Positions 30,930-42,573 of a stretch of 64,000 nucleotides of DNA are shown here, piece after piece. The DNA is from Anthoceros angustus (lineage: Eukaryota; Streptophyta; Anthocerotopsida; Anthocerotales; Anthocerotaceae): assembly GCA_010909165.1 (NCBI GenBank), contig VJWM01000117.1, positions 682,001 to 746,000 on the forward strand, given 5' to 3'. Within the stretch, counting starts at the first letter, position 1. Each line of letters opens with the position of its first letter. Both the position numbers and the translations under genes were made by a program. The notes under the pieces were generated by a model that saw only the letters and a program-made list of their open reading frames with translations, was not told where the DNA came from and did no database searches.

Positions 30930-32841
30930 AAAAGAGATGAAAAACCCATCTACCCACACAGGAAAGAGGGAGACCTACCTCATTCTTGCGGATTTGGTAT
31001 ACTTTAGCACAAACCTGACCTACCCCATTCTTGCGGATTTGGAATGCTTTAGCACAAACTTGATAAACCTCGAGAAGTCCTTGGATAGATATTCATATAG
31101 ACTTATTAAAATACATAAAAATAGTGAGCCCATTTATATACCTACTCATAAGCCAAGTTATCTTGATGCGTGTCTCTACTATTACGTGTAAGCTTTTATA
31201 GGTCTCTAAAAACCTCATAGTTGATATTCCATATCTGATATTATAATAAATTATTTAAAAACTAAAAAGGATAAAAAATGATTTTACACGTGAGTCCCAG
31301 CATGGAACAAACCAGAGCAGCGAAACATGAGCTCGATATTATATTACATTATTTAATAAATAATAAAATTAACAAAAAAATGAATATACATATCAGCCCC
31401 CAACATGGAAACAAACCAAAGCAACGAAACATATGCTACGAACTACGGGCTACCAGACACAACGCAAGGTCACCGAGTCCTATCTAACAAGAGCCAACCA
31501 ACAAGTACCTTCAGTCAGGGCAGGATGGGTGGGAATTCAAGTCTCCAGCTTAACATTGTCAACACAATGCTGAAGAGGAACCTTGAGGAGCTCACATTGT
31601 CAACACAATGCGGAAGAGGAACCTTGAAGAGGTCACATTGTCAATACATTGCCGAAGGGGAACCTTGAAGTGAGCTCCTACCTTAACATTGTCAACACTG
31701 CGCTGAAGAAGAACCTTTGAAGTGGTTTCCTAAGAGGAACCCACGACGAAGAACCTTGAAATGAGCCACCTGTGAATCGCAAGTCGGGTATCGATGGCCA
31801 TTAATGCTAGCTCGTATCATGAGAGTGCCACATCGTCATCCGTTGGGACACAGGGATGGACAGAGAACCAGAAGCACAAGAACTTCCGCGCGGGTTTCGA
31901 GCGGATATCACAAGACAAGACAAGTTCTCAAGAGAGAGAGAACTCAAGGGCCAACAATGCCCCCCAACATGGCTGCCATGGGATTGAGCATTGCCCTGCC
32001 AAGTGCTTCAGAGTCTCAAGCTTTTGCTCACTCCAGGCGTCATTGACATCTCTAGCCTGAATGGCATCCTTCGGAAATGCCGGGATTGGCAATGTTCCCA
32101 TCTTGCACTGGAATACATCGAGTGCCTGGAAGTTCTGGAACACTACGTGCAGCAAAGGTGGCCCGTTGAATTTTGAGTGCTCGCTCACAAGAAACTAAGG
32201 ACCTTGGGCCCGCGTAACTGTAGGAGTAGACATCTCTAACCGAACTTGTGCTACTGCTGCTGCCGCTTTTGATCGTGGTGTTAGCGGAGATGGGGCGGAT
32301 GGATGGCATCTTAGCCGCCGCCGGCTTGCGTTGATGAGCAAATGGGTCCTTGGATATGAAGATGGGCATTCCGCTTGCCTCCGTGCTAAAGGACGCTTGC
32401 CTCACTCCTGGAAGGGAGGACGCAATGTCATTTCGTATTAGGTACTATTCTCTCACAAACGGAAAGACTTGTCGAGATTTTATACAATTCTGGTGTGGCA
32501 AGAGGGAACTAGCGTGCAAAAAATGTGCAAAGTCAGGGGGGAACGGCGGGCTATGTACAGGCCTACTTTACAACATGACACGTCGTTGATCTGGAGATTG
32601 ATGAAACAGACCACGGCTGAGGCCGGAAATCTCTCGAAGAGACAGGGGTTGAAGATTTCTGAAGCCAGTCTTCCATTTCTACGACTAAATATTTGGACAT
32701 GGGTGTTCAGAGTTGCTTATCTCGTTTTTGGTGTCTCTTTTTCTGAGGGTGGTGTGGTCATGCACAGTAGGTACCTAAGCATGTTGCCACGGTCTAAATC
32801 GTTTGTTGGGCGCCTCCTCTTCTGAGAACGGTCCCTATAGG
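30930..32841. other. Repeat-rich spacer before PPR gene 5
   Basis: Two diverged tandem copies of about 110 bp at 31215-31430 (around cccagcatggaacaaacc / cccaacatggaaacaaacc). A 40-45 bp repeat at 31550-31740 (acattgtcaacacaatgctg). A 117-codon minus-strand open frame at 32052-32405 has a Ser-rich N-terminus and no recognised family. The last about 60 bases match the leaders of PPR genes 1 and 3. Confidence 0.5.
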
Positions 32842-35800
32842 ATGACCACAGTATGGCAACCGGACCCATTGTGGACCCAGCAAATTGGTGGGTTTACAGG
32901 GATTCTACGAGGAGCGCCTGCTCACCTCACCTTAAGGAGTCAGCCGCTGGGAAACAGTCAAACCTCCAGGTGCAGCAGTGTAAGCAACCCAGAAGTTCCA
33001 CCTCGGGGAGAATGTTTGGGTGAGGAACGATTCTCCAGCGATGGCCTTCGCCAGGAGCAGGAGCTCTTGTGGCAACAGTTTTTTCTGGACCCTACCATGT
33101 GGTGGGACAACAGGCGAGATAGAAAGAGCTCCCGTTGGCCTGACTTCCGGCGTAAGGGGTCAGGCGAGGTCCTGTGGTTAAACAACATGTTCAAGCCTGA
33201 TTGGGTGGATGAGCAGCTCGTTTCTTTGGATGTACAGATGGGTCATGGTGCCTCTCCTTCCAAGTGGAGCTCTTCGAAGAAGGCTGAGCCTGGCAGGCAT
33301 GTAGGGTCGGAAATGGGCGTCACAAAGGCTGTAACCGTGAGCATGTTATGCAAGCAGGGGAAGCTTGGTGAGGCCGTTGAAGCCCTGGATTCTCTGGCGC
33401 AGAGTGACTGTCCTGTTTCTGTGTCTCTGTTTTATTCCGTCCTAAAACTGTGTACAGCGAAGAAGGATTTGGTTGTGGGGCGGCGAGTTCATGATTTAAC
33501 TGTGAAACTTGGGTACGAGTCAAATACATACTTGGGGAACCATATCTTGCGCATGTATGCATGCGTAGGTAGGCTGCAGGAGGCCATGGATGTGTTCACC
33601 AGGGTAGGCAAACCAGATGCCTTCATGTGGTTTTCCATAATCTCCGCACATGCTAAACATGGGAAGCATTACGAGGCCATACAGCTATACGGTGAGATGT
33701 GTAGGTCAGGGGTGAAACCAGATGGTCACGTCTTTGTAGCTGCCCTTCAAGCTTGTGCATTAGCCACCGACCTGGAATCTGGCAGAAAAGTGCACTCTCA
33801 TGTGTTGCACAGTGATATTCCTCCTGACTTATTTGTTGGTGCCTGCCTGGTGGACATGTATGCGAAATGTGGCGAAATGGAACATGCGCGTGAGGTATTT
33901 GACAGCTTGGCCACAAAAAATGTGGTGACATGGAATGCCCTGATTGCTGGCTATGCAAATCATGGGCTTGCTCAAGAGGCGCTTGTTCTGTATGAACAAA
34001 TGGAGCAGGAGGGCGTGCTTGAGCCTGACCAGGTTACGTTTGCTGGCCTTCTGAAGGCCTGTGCAAGCATTCGTGCCTTATCGAAGGGCAGGCAACTGCA
34101 CTTCCAGATTGTGGAACGAGGACAGCTAGATAACATAGTGTTGGGCACCTGCCTGGTGGACATGTATGCAAAATGTGGCGCACTGGAAGATGCACGCCTG
34201 GTTTTTGACAGATTGGCCAGAAAGGACGTGGTGGCATGGAATGCCCTGATTGGGGGGTATGCCCAGCAAGGGCTTGGGCATGAGGCACTTGTTTTGTATG
34301 GACAGATGGAGCAGGAGGGCCTGGCTGTGGCTGACCACATTACTTTTGCTTGCCTTCTGAAGGCCTGCACACTGGTGCCTTACAGGGGCAGGCAACTGCA
34401 CTCAGATTGGAAAGAGGACTGCTGGATAACATACTGGTGGCATGCCTGGTGGACATGTATGCAAAATGTGGTGAACTGGAAGATGCACCAGGTTTTTGAC
34501 AGCTTGCCACAAAGGATGTGGTGACATGGAATGCCTGATTGCTGGGTATGCAGCAAGGGCTTGGCCAGAGGCGCTTCTGTATGGACAAATGGAGCAGGAG
34601 GGCCTCATTTGGCTGACCATGTTACTTTTGCTTGCCTTCTGAAGGCCTGTGCAAGCACTGGTGCCTTACAGAAGGGCAGGCAGCTGCACTCACAGATTGT
34701 GGAAGAGGACAGCTAGATAACATACTGGTGGTCAATTGCCTGGTGCACATGTTTGCCAAATGTGGCGAACTGGAATGTGCACGCCAGATGTTTGACAGCT
34801 TGCCCACAAAGGATGTGGTGACATGGAATGCCGTGATTGCAGGGTACGCACAACAAGGGCTTGGCCAGGAGGCGCTTCTTCTGTATGGACAAATGGAGCA
34901 GGAGGGCCTCATGTTGGCTGACGATGTTACTTTTGCTTGCCTTCTGAATGCCTGTGCAAGCACTGGTGCCTTACAAAAGGGCAGGCAGCTGCACTCACAA
35001 ATTATGGAAAGAGGACTGCTTGATAACATAGTGCTGGGCAACTGCCTTGTGGACATGTATGCAAAATGTGGTGAACTGAAAGATGCACACCAGGTTTTTG
35101 ACGGCTTGATCAGAAAGGATGTGGTGACATGGAATGCCCTGATTGCTGGTTATGCACAGCAAGGGCTTGGCCAAGAGGCGCTTTTCTTGTATGATCAAAT
35201 GGAGCACGAGGGCCTGGTTGTTGCTGACCAAGTTACTTTTGCTTGCCTTCTGAAGGCCTGTGCGAGCGCTGGTGCCTTACAAAAGGGCCGGCAGCTGCAC
35301 TCACACATTGTGGAACGAGGACTGCTAGACAACATACTGGTTTCCAACTGCCTGGTGGACATGTATGCAAAATGTGGCGAGCTGAAAGAAGCTCGCCAGG
35401 TTTTTGATAGCTTGCCCACAAAGGATGTGGTGACATGGAATGCCTTGATAGCTGGTTGTGGTACTTGTGATGAAGGTCACCAGGCACTAGCTTGTTTTGA
35501 GATGATGTTAGCCGCTGGTATTCAGCCTGATGATGCTACTTTCACTTGCCTTCTAGCAGCATGCAGCCATGAGGGACTTGTGCATGAGGGTCGCAAGCAC
35601 TTTGATTCCATGGCTCAACAGTATGGCATCAAACCTACTATTGAGCATTACAATTGCATGATTGATCTTCTTGGGCGTGCAGGCCAGTTGGATGAGGCAG
35701 AGAACATGCTCTTATCATGTGAGAGCCAAAGCAATACTGTGGGGTTGACGTCTTTGCTGAATGCCTGCAAGAGTCATGGGGATTTAGTGAGGGCGGCCCG

Positions 35801-36341
35801 GTGTTTTGAAAGTCTTGTTAGACTGGAGCCTCAGTGTGCATCTGGATATGTGCTCATGGCCAATGCCTATGCAGATGCAGGTAGGTGGACCGATGTAGAG
35901 AGGATTGAAACACAAAGGGTGGTAGCAGGAGCTAACAAGAAACCTGCGGTGGCGACCATTGAGGTGAAGACGCAGGTACATACATTTGTGGTGGGAGAAA
36001 GCAGAGATGATCTTGCACTGAAGGTAGAGAGCACGAATGCGCGTTTGAAAGAGGAAGGCGGCCATGTACCCCATACGAAGTTGGTGTTGAAGCCACTGGG
36101 TGAGAAGGAAAAGGAAGATGCGCTTTGTGGGCATGCTGAGAAGCTAGCTCTGGCGTTTGGTCTCTTGAACACTCCAAGTGGGACACCTCTGGTGGTAACG
36201 AAGAATCTACGCATGTGCAGTGACTGCCACAATTCCACGGAGATCATGTCAAGGGTTGAAAGGAGAGACATTGTTGTAAGGGATGGGTACCGTGTGCATC
36301 GATTCGCAGCTGGCTCTTGCAGTTGCAATGGGCGACCATGA
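32842..36341 (+). pseudogene. PPR gene 5: long DYW:KP PPR gene with five P-L-S units, one eroded
   Basis: Start ATG 32842 (context like gene 3: MTTVWQPDPLW). PDF-like block (FFLDPTMWWDNR, PDFRRKGSG, LWLNN, WVDEQL; one residue shorter than its paralogues). The array holds five 102-aa P-L-S units where other members have two, so the intact protein would be near 1170 aa. Units one, two (first half), four and five are intact. Between about 34365 and 34730 more than ten 1-4 base deletions break the frame repeatedly. The frame is good again from about 34720 to the stop, with KKPAVATIEV, HAE, CSDCH and CSC-NGRP. Either a pseudogene with a curiously confined lesion or a consensus error in a repetitive gene. 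Confidence 0.8.
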
Positions 36342-36640
36342 GAATGAAGAAGAGCTAGCCAATGCTGAGAAGACTTCACCGATGCTCAAAGAGCTTTTCA
36401 TTATAGTTCCAGCATTGACCCTTGTCTACCGAAAAAGGGGTCTACAAACCCTTTAGGTGCACTCCCATGGGGCGGACGTCCTTACACCTGATTTCACACA
36501 TTTTCACAAACTTAGGTGGGTGCTTGATCTGCGCCCGCTTGTCTAATGGACATAAACACAACTCATTTAACCCCAGTCTGCCTGAGGTAATTTTCAGTGT
36601 ATTTTTTTTGCTGTCATTATGTTTCCCTGTTTTCACATAT
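36342..36640. other. 3' flank of PPR gene 5
   Basis: The first bases (gagaatgaagaagagctagc) continue the 3' flank seen after the other PPR genes, here with a single copy of the unit that is expanded behind gene 1. No gene is recognised. Confidence 0.4.
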
Positions 36641-37130
36641 TCCTTATGGCACCAAGAGAAAGGCATGGCTGCACCCAATTCTGTGACGTTTTTGTTTTGT
36701 CCCTTCCGCAGGCATGTTCAGGTGTGGGCGGCCTTGCTTTGGAGAAGGGGACGCAGCGTCATATGCAGACTACGGAAGAGGAGCTCAGTAGTTGTAGGTG
36801 GGAGCCTGAATATGTATGCAAAGTGTGGCAGTCTAGAGGATGCAAGGGACATGTTTGATGCACTTGGTCAAAAAAATGTGATGACGCGGAATGCCCCATG
36901 ATAGCAGCATTTTGCTAGCAGGGCAGGGACGAGGAAGCCGTTCAACTTGGCATGTGCAACTTTGGGCAGCCGTGCTTTACAGATCCGGAGGTAGCTGCAT
37001 GCACACATTGCAGAAAGTTACACCCAATTCTGTGACATTTGTGTGTCTCTTCGAGGCATGTTCGCATATGGGCACCCTGGTTTTGGAGAGGGAAAGCATC
37101 TTCATTCTCGAATCAAGGAATGAAAGCTTC
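36640..37130 (+). pseudogene. Diverged PPR pseudogene fragment
   Basis: Several frames together read as PPR L and S motifs: APNSVTFLF, ACSGVGGLALEKGTQ, SLNMYAKCGSLEDARDMFDALGQK-NVMTRNA, then PNSVTFVCLFEACSHMGTLVLERES. Stops and frameshifts separate them. The residues differ from those of the KP cluster (they are closer to canonical PPR consensus), so this is an independent decayed gene rather than a copy of gene 5. Confidence 0.7.
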
Positions 37131-37429
37131 AGGCCGGTGTGTTTGTTGGCAACAGCTTGGTACAACGGCCTGGTGAGCTACGACGACGGCTATAGGAGTA
37201 CATGGAACTCTTCGGAAGTGAAATGGTGACCGAGGAGCAAGTCTCTTGTTGCAGGTGTGCATCATGACCGAGATGCATCATGTGGGGGCGAGGTTTTGTG
37301 ATTCCCATATTTCTAACTAGAGTTGAGTGTTGACCTGTACGTGATGCTTGTGATCCTACTTTGCCTTGTTAGAGCGCTACATTGGGAGCGATCCTTGTCT
37401 GCCCTAGAGCTTGAATGATTGCACTGGGG

Positions 37430-37620
37430 CATGGTTTTGTGGCTCTATGTCTCCAGCTGCCTTCGAGTGACTTGCACCGGGGGACGAAGTTTTCAGCTGC
37501 CTTGGAGCTTGAGTGACTTGCACTGGGGGGCGAAGTTGCCTTGGAGCCGAGTGACTGGCACTGGGGGGCGAGGTTGCCTTGGAGCTCGAGTGACTTGCAC
37601 TGGAGGGCAAAGTTTCGTGA
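37430..37620. repeat. About 40-bp tandem repeat
   Basis: Four to five copies of a G-rich unit around gagtgacttgcactgggggg and cgaggttgccttggagct, of unequal length (39-48 bp). Confidence 0.65.
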
Positions 37621-37834
37621 TTCCCATATTGGGAAATCACGAAACCTCGCCTATCACCAGCCATGATACGTGGCTTAGACGTATCTTAGAAACCTCGCCT
37701 ATTGCTCCTACCACCAGCCATGTTGGTGGGCATTGTTGGCCATTGAGTTCTTGTCTTGAGAACTTGTTTTGTGATGGCATTCTTTTGAGTACTGCAGTGG
37801 AAATGCTTCCTTTGAAGCCCATTTCTCGGGGAAA

Positions 37835-38880
37835 GGAAGATTTTATTATAAAAAATAGATGGGAAAAATTCATCCACCCCAAAAACAAAAGGGAAAAACC
37901 CAACAAAGGGCACCATGCCCGGGGGACTAGCCCCATGATCACGCATTTCAAAACTATCGACCGCCCGAAGAGCTTCGTGGTCAGGGATGTGAAAAGGCCT
38001 ACTTACCACCGGTGTCGAAGAAGCTGCATCTCCCACGCTCGCTGTCGTTCTATATATTGTGTTAGCCAACGCCCTCTACAGAGGGATGGAAACCCTCTGC
38101 TGGAAGAAAGCAACAATACAAGAAAGGGGGAGGCCAACCCCGTTCCTACGACTATGATAAGCCTTGGCGCAGGCCTTGACGAACCTAGAGAAATCCTTGC
38201 CCATGGCTCCGTGAGTCTCAATGGCAAGGGGACGGTGGCCGTGCATGGGAGAGTACTTGTGGACCTTAGCCGTGCATCCCTCCGCCCAACGGAGGGTTAA
38301 GAATAACATGTTCAGACACTCTCCGGGTGGGATCGGTTACCACCACATCGAATCAAACTGATCCGGGTCAAAATAGGTCTGCCCTAAGCGAAACCCTGTT
38401 GAGCAAGGTGTAAGGGCGCTTCCTAAATGGAAGGAACTCGCCTTCCCTAGCAATAGAGAACATGACGTCCCAAACGGCGTCATGTGTAGCGATACGCTGC
38501 CCACCCGCGGGACAGCGAGCCAAGTGCATCCCAAAGTCATCGAGAGGGCCCCCGCAGCTACAAGTTGAAACAAAGTAAGCTAGAGGATGGACCAAGCCAA
38601 GGCGAAAATGCATCGTGGTAGAAAAAGTTGCTGGTGCGATGCGGAATGCCTGAATACTAGGTCGAGCCCAAAGCCATGAACCTACCCCTTTTCCTGAGCA
38701 AGAGCGGAGACGGGCCCGAGTGGGCTTAGGAATGGAGGAATCCCGGAGGAGGGCCAATTGCGCCTGCTCGTACTGTTTCTCCAGGAGGGACGCCTGAAGC
38801 CCCCAGAGCCCAACCTCGGAAAGCGAGGAAAAAGACGGCATGGCAGCCCTCGCCTCGGAGGATAAAGAGTCCCTGGCTAA
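37835..38880 (-). mobile_element. LINE (non-LTR retrotransposon) 3' portion
   Basis: On the minus strand, 38841-38368 encodes the C-terminal tail of a plant LINE reverse-transcriptase polyprotein: WLWARPSIQAFRIAPATF, then a Cys/His knuckle C-x-C-GGPLDDFGMHLARC and GGQRIATHDAVWDVMF. It is followed by a 3' untranslated part with RPFHIPDHEALRAVDSFEMR as residual coding, ending near 37835 in a T-rich stretch (A-rich on the sense strand, with aataaaatctt). A similar 3' end lies at 52200-52380. Only the 3' part is present, as expected of 5'-truncated insertions. Confidence 0.7.
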
Positions 38881-41040
38881 TCTTAGTGAGGCCTACATAG
38901 AAAAAGTCCCCTCCTCAACGCCCGCGACAAAAGCCTCCAAGATAAGTGAATGCCGAATTAAGAAACGGGAGGACAAGACGGGCAGAGAGAGCCCAGCTCC
39001 CTGAGAAAATTGCTAGTGCGGAGGCCTTCGTGGCCAACAAACCAGTGCATTTCTCCCTTTATGAGGTTCGCGATATGATGCTCAAAGATGCATGTATCAA
39101 ACCCTAACATTGGGCCGACCTTTTCATTAATTAAGTCAAATTTTAACATAATCCTTAACTAGCGACCGAACTGCTGTCTTAATCAGAATTAAAGGCTTTG
39201 GTATCAAACTACTGTTTTGATAAGAATGAAAGAAGTGAGGCGACTGGTATTGTGAGATGTCATTCTCATTTAAGGGCGAAGCTCAGACAGCCCTTCACTC
39301 GTACATCATTGAAATTCAATAACGCCTAACAATGCTGGCCAAGCTTTCTTAAAGCCCTTTCATTAATTTTGTAAAACACACTTGTAATACATAAGCTTGT
39401 AATCCCTTGTGATGATACAAATGGGCTGCTAGCAAGAGCTCCTCGCTCTAATTTTCCAGCCACATGGAGTACAAGGAAGAAGGGGTGCATGAGAATGGAG
39501 CTACCTAGCGTGCAACTATAGCCCACACATGTGCCTATCTGACAAGACTACTAACCAACCAAGGGCTCCTTCTAACGAGCTCATGGGCAAGCGGATAGGA
39601 GGCACTGGGGGTGAGACAATTACACACGCTGGTAGGACGTGACGAGGAGCATCCACAATCAGATGGTAGGACAACTTCCACTTACACCAACGTGAGGAAG
39701 AGGAGCTTGGTTGACTCCGCAAGGATCTGATTCATTAGAATCTTCAAAGTCTTCAATATCACATCTATGAACAAGGTCTTTTCAATATTTGATGCTAATT
39801 AGTCTTCAAAGTCTTCAATATCAGATCCATAAATAATATCTTTCCAATATTTGATGGCTCGTAATCGAGATCCCTGAGGATTTGATTCATCAGAGTCTGA
39901 ATCAAGTTCATCTTGCACAGGAGGAGCTCGCTCATTGTGGACTGTCTTGTTCTTGAATCCTTGAGGTTGATTACTACTATTTGCAGCTCTTCCTTGCATC
40001 TCAAATCTCGTCGACCCATTGTTCACCTTGTATATAGTTGTGGCAGTTGGAGTTTCAATCTGCGGTGGAATTCTTGTTGCTGCATGTTCAGTTGAAACAG
40101 CTGTATTTGCTACAAATCCAATTATTTTAATTTGTTCTTTTACAAGAGTTTTCTTGTTTTTTGATCCTTTCGGACGACCTAGAGTTCAGAAAAATAAGTT
40201 ATGTTAACAACATCAACAAGCAAACTTCAAAAAACTTAAAGTATGAATATTAGACAACATCAAACTTAAAGTATGCATATGGGATAACATTAACTAACAA
40301 ATGTCAAACTTAAAGTATGCATATGAGACAACATCAACTAGCAAAATTCAAACTTAAATTATGCATATAGACAACATCAACTAATAAACTAAGTGCGACA
40401 TAAAGCCTTTTCGTCAATATTATATAAATATAAATGGCTCCACTACTATCTTGGATCATCTATGAGATGTCCCCTCATACATGGAGTGTTTCAACACTTT
40501 CAATAGTAACAATCTATGACACCTCAATCCTCATGATTATTCCTTTAAAAAACACCTCTCATCATAATACACATAACAAAGCAAAATTTCAAGTCTCAAG
40601 GCAACTATGTGATGATTTAACCACTTTGTAGGAATGAGTTATAAACTCAGTACACTAATTTACCATAAGTAGAAATGTCAAAATATCATATTTACCCATT
40701 TATACGAAGTTTTGAATCACCAAACTCGTTACGCGGGACTCACACAAGTTGCGCTATAATAAATTGCGTTATAATTGTTCGAGAGCTTCTTATCCTAGCT
40801 TGTTACTGAATTTGTCCCAAACAATTCAATTATTAAAAAAAGGCATACATATATAGATAGTTATTTAAATCTCAAAAAACAACAAGATTACGAGAAAGTA
40901 AAAATAATAAAAAAATGATTAAAAATTACAATTAATAAACTGAAGTATGATATATAAAGGGATTACCTATGTTTTGGTCATTGCTGTGGGTGTTCCATTA
41001 CTATGAGGCCTTTTCTCATTTCTTGTAGAAGATAAAAAAC
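38881..41040. other. No gene recognised
   Basis: AT-rich, with small open frames only. A minus-strand stretch at 39799-40026 (acidic, DELDSDSDESNPQGS) is duplicated in part at its end (cttcaaagtcttcaatatca twice near 39746 and 39802) and may be a transposase remnant. Direct repeats of acttaaagtatgcatatg with caacatcaacta occur at about 40220-40385. Confidence 0.4.
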
Positions 41041-41470
41041 CATCCGACCTGGGTAGTTTACGTAAGTGTCTACTATATATATAGGTGATGTGCGTGAATC
41101 CATGTGCACCCCTTGTCTCTATTTATTTAGATGTTCGCAATATAGCATATACTTATTTAAGTGTGCCACACCTTGTCTCTATTTATTTAGATTGTTCCCA
41201 ATATAGTATATACTTATTTGAGTGCACACCTTGTCTCTATTTATTTAGCTTGTTCCAATATAATATGTACTTATTTGAGCGCAGACCTTGTCTCTACATT
41301 ATTAAGAGGCCTTTTCTCATTTTTTTTAGAAGATAAAAACCATTCATCTTGGGTAGCTCACGTGTGTGTGCACTATATATGGGTGATGTGCATGAATCCA
41401 TGTACATACCTTGTATCTATTTATTTAACTTATTCTAATATAATAAATATTTATTTAAGTACATACCTTC
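41010..41470. repeat. Repeat block upstream of eL18
   Basis: A block beginning aggccttttctcatttcttg at 41010 recurs at 41307 (about 297 bp period). Between them lie about four 55-60 bp units around ccttgtctctatttatttag and atatacttatttgagtgcac. It forms the far upstream flank of the ribosomal protein gene. Confidence 0.7.
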
Positions 41471-41757
41471 CTTAAACCCTAAGTTAAACCGAACCACCAC
41501 CACTTACAACTTACTAAACTAGATCTAGGGCTGCGAGCCTCTCATGCAAGGCTTCTTACATTCGCCCTTTAATTTTAAGGCGCTTTACAATAATTCGATA
41601 AAATTACGGACGTGTGATTTCTTTTCCTGGTTTTCTGCGACATTTACGAGCACACCCGCTAGCCTACATACCCCCACAAGGCTTCTTACTGATAGGGCTT
41701 CTGCTTCCTCTGCATACCGCTGGCGCCGCTGCTTCCGCCGGCTTGCGTCTCGTCGCC
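41470..41757 (+). promoter_or_regulatory. Putative eL18 promoter/5' UTR with telo-box
   Basis: Contains a telo-box (TTAAACCCTAAG at about 41474), an element common in promoters of plant ribosomal protein genes, then a pyrimidine-rich stretch up to the ATG at 41758. Positions 41470-41560 resemble a repeat unit at 59085-59185 that also includes the telo-box and agatctagggct. The transcription start is not determined. Confidence 0.5.
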
Positions 41758-42573
41758 ATGGGTATCGACTTGGTCGCCGGTGGGCGCAACAAGAAGACGA
41801 AGCGCACAGCTCCGAAGAGTGACAATCCGTATCTCAAGCTTCTCGTGAAGGTGAGCATGGGGTGTTAGGGTTTCAGGCGTTCTCTCGATACTTCGACGGT
41901 GATGGCTGAGTCCAATTTTCGGGGGATCTGCTGCTGCAGCTGTACAGGTTTTTGGTGAGGCGGACTGAAAGTCCCTTCAACAAAGTCATTCTGAAGCGTT
42001 TGTTTATGAGTCGAACGAACAGGCCTCCGATTTCTCTTTCTCGACTTGTGAGGTACACCAAGGGCAAGGTTAGGGCACTTTTCAGAACCTCCAATCTCTG
42101 GCTATGGATGTCTGTGAGTAAGGAGTAACGGAAGCTTTTGTGGAGTTCAGGAGGATAAGATCGCCGTGGTAGTCGGGACTGTGACGGACGATATCAGATT
42201 GTATGAGCTGCCTGCTCTGCGGGTTGCTGCCCTGCGCTTCACTGAAACAGCCCGAGCACGTATCCTGAAGGCTGGTGGCGAGGTGTTAACTTTCGATCAG
42301 CTCGCGTTGAAGGCTCCAACAGGCTCCAACACTGTAAGTCCATCATGGGAACCTAGTAAATCTTTTGAACTTGCTGGTATGCAACTGACTCATTGAATGC
42401 CCATATTGGCCCAGCTTTTGTTGAGGGGACCTAAGAATGCACGCGAAGCAGTGAAGCACTTTGGAAGGGCACCTGGCGTACCTCACAGCCACACAAAGCC
42501 CTATGTCAGGTCCAAGGGCAGGAAGTTTGAGAAGGCTCGTGGACGCCGTAACAGCAGAGGCTTCAAGGTGTAG
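41758..42573 (+). CDS. RPL18: 60S ribosomal protein eL18 (RPL18)
   Basis: Structural protein of the cytosolic large ribosomal subunit. Four exons with GT-AG introns and all junctions at codon boundaries: 41758-41850, 41940-42068, 42151-42333, 42415-42573. They join to 187 aa, the same length as Arabidopsis RPL18. Recognisable segments: [20 protein letters not shown] at the N-terminus, [20 protein letters not shown] in exon 2, [20 protein letters not shown] and [18 protein letters not shown] in exon 3, and [45 protein letters not shown] in exon 4. No break is seen. Introns are short (82-89 bp). The gene lies in a non-repetitive island with the kinase gene downstream on the same strand. Confidence 0.97.
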
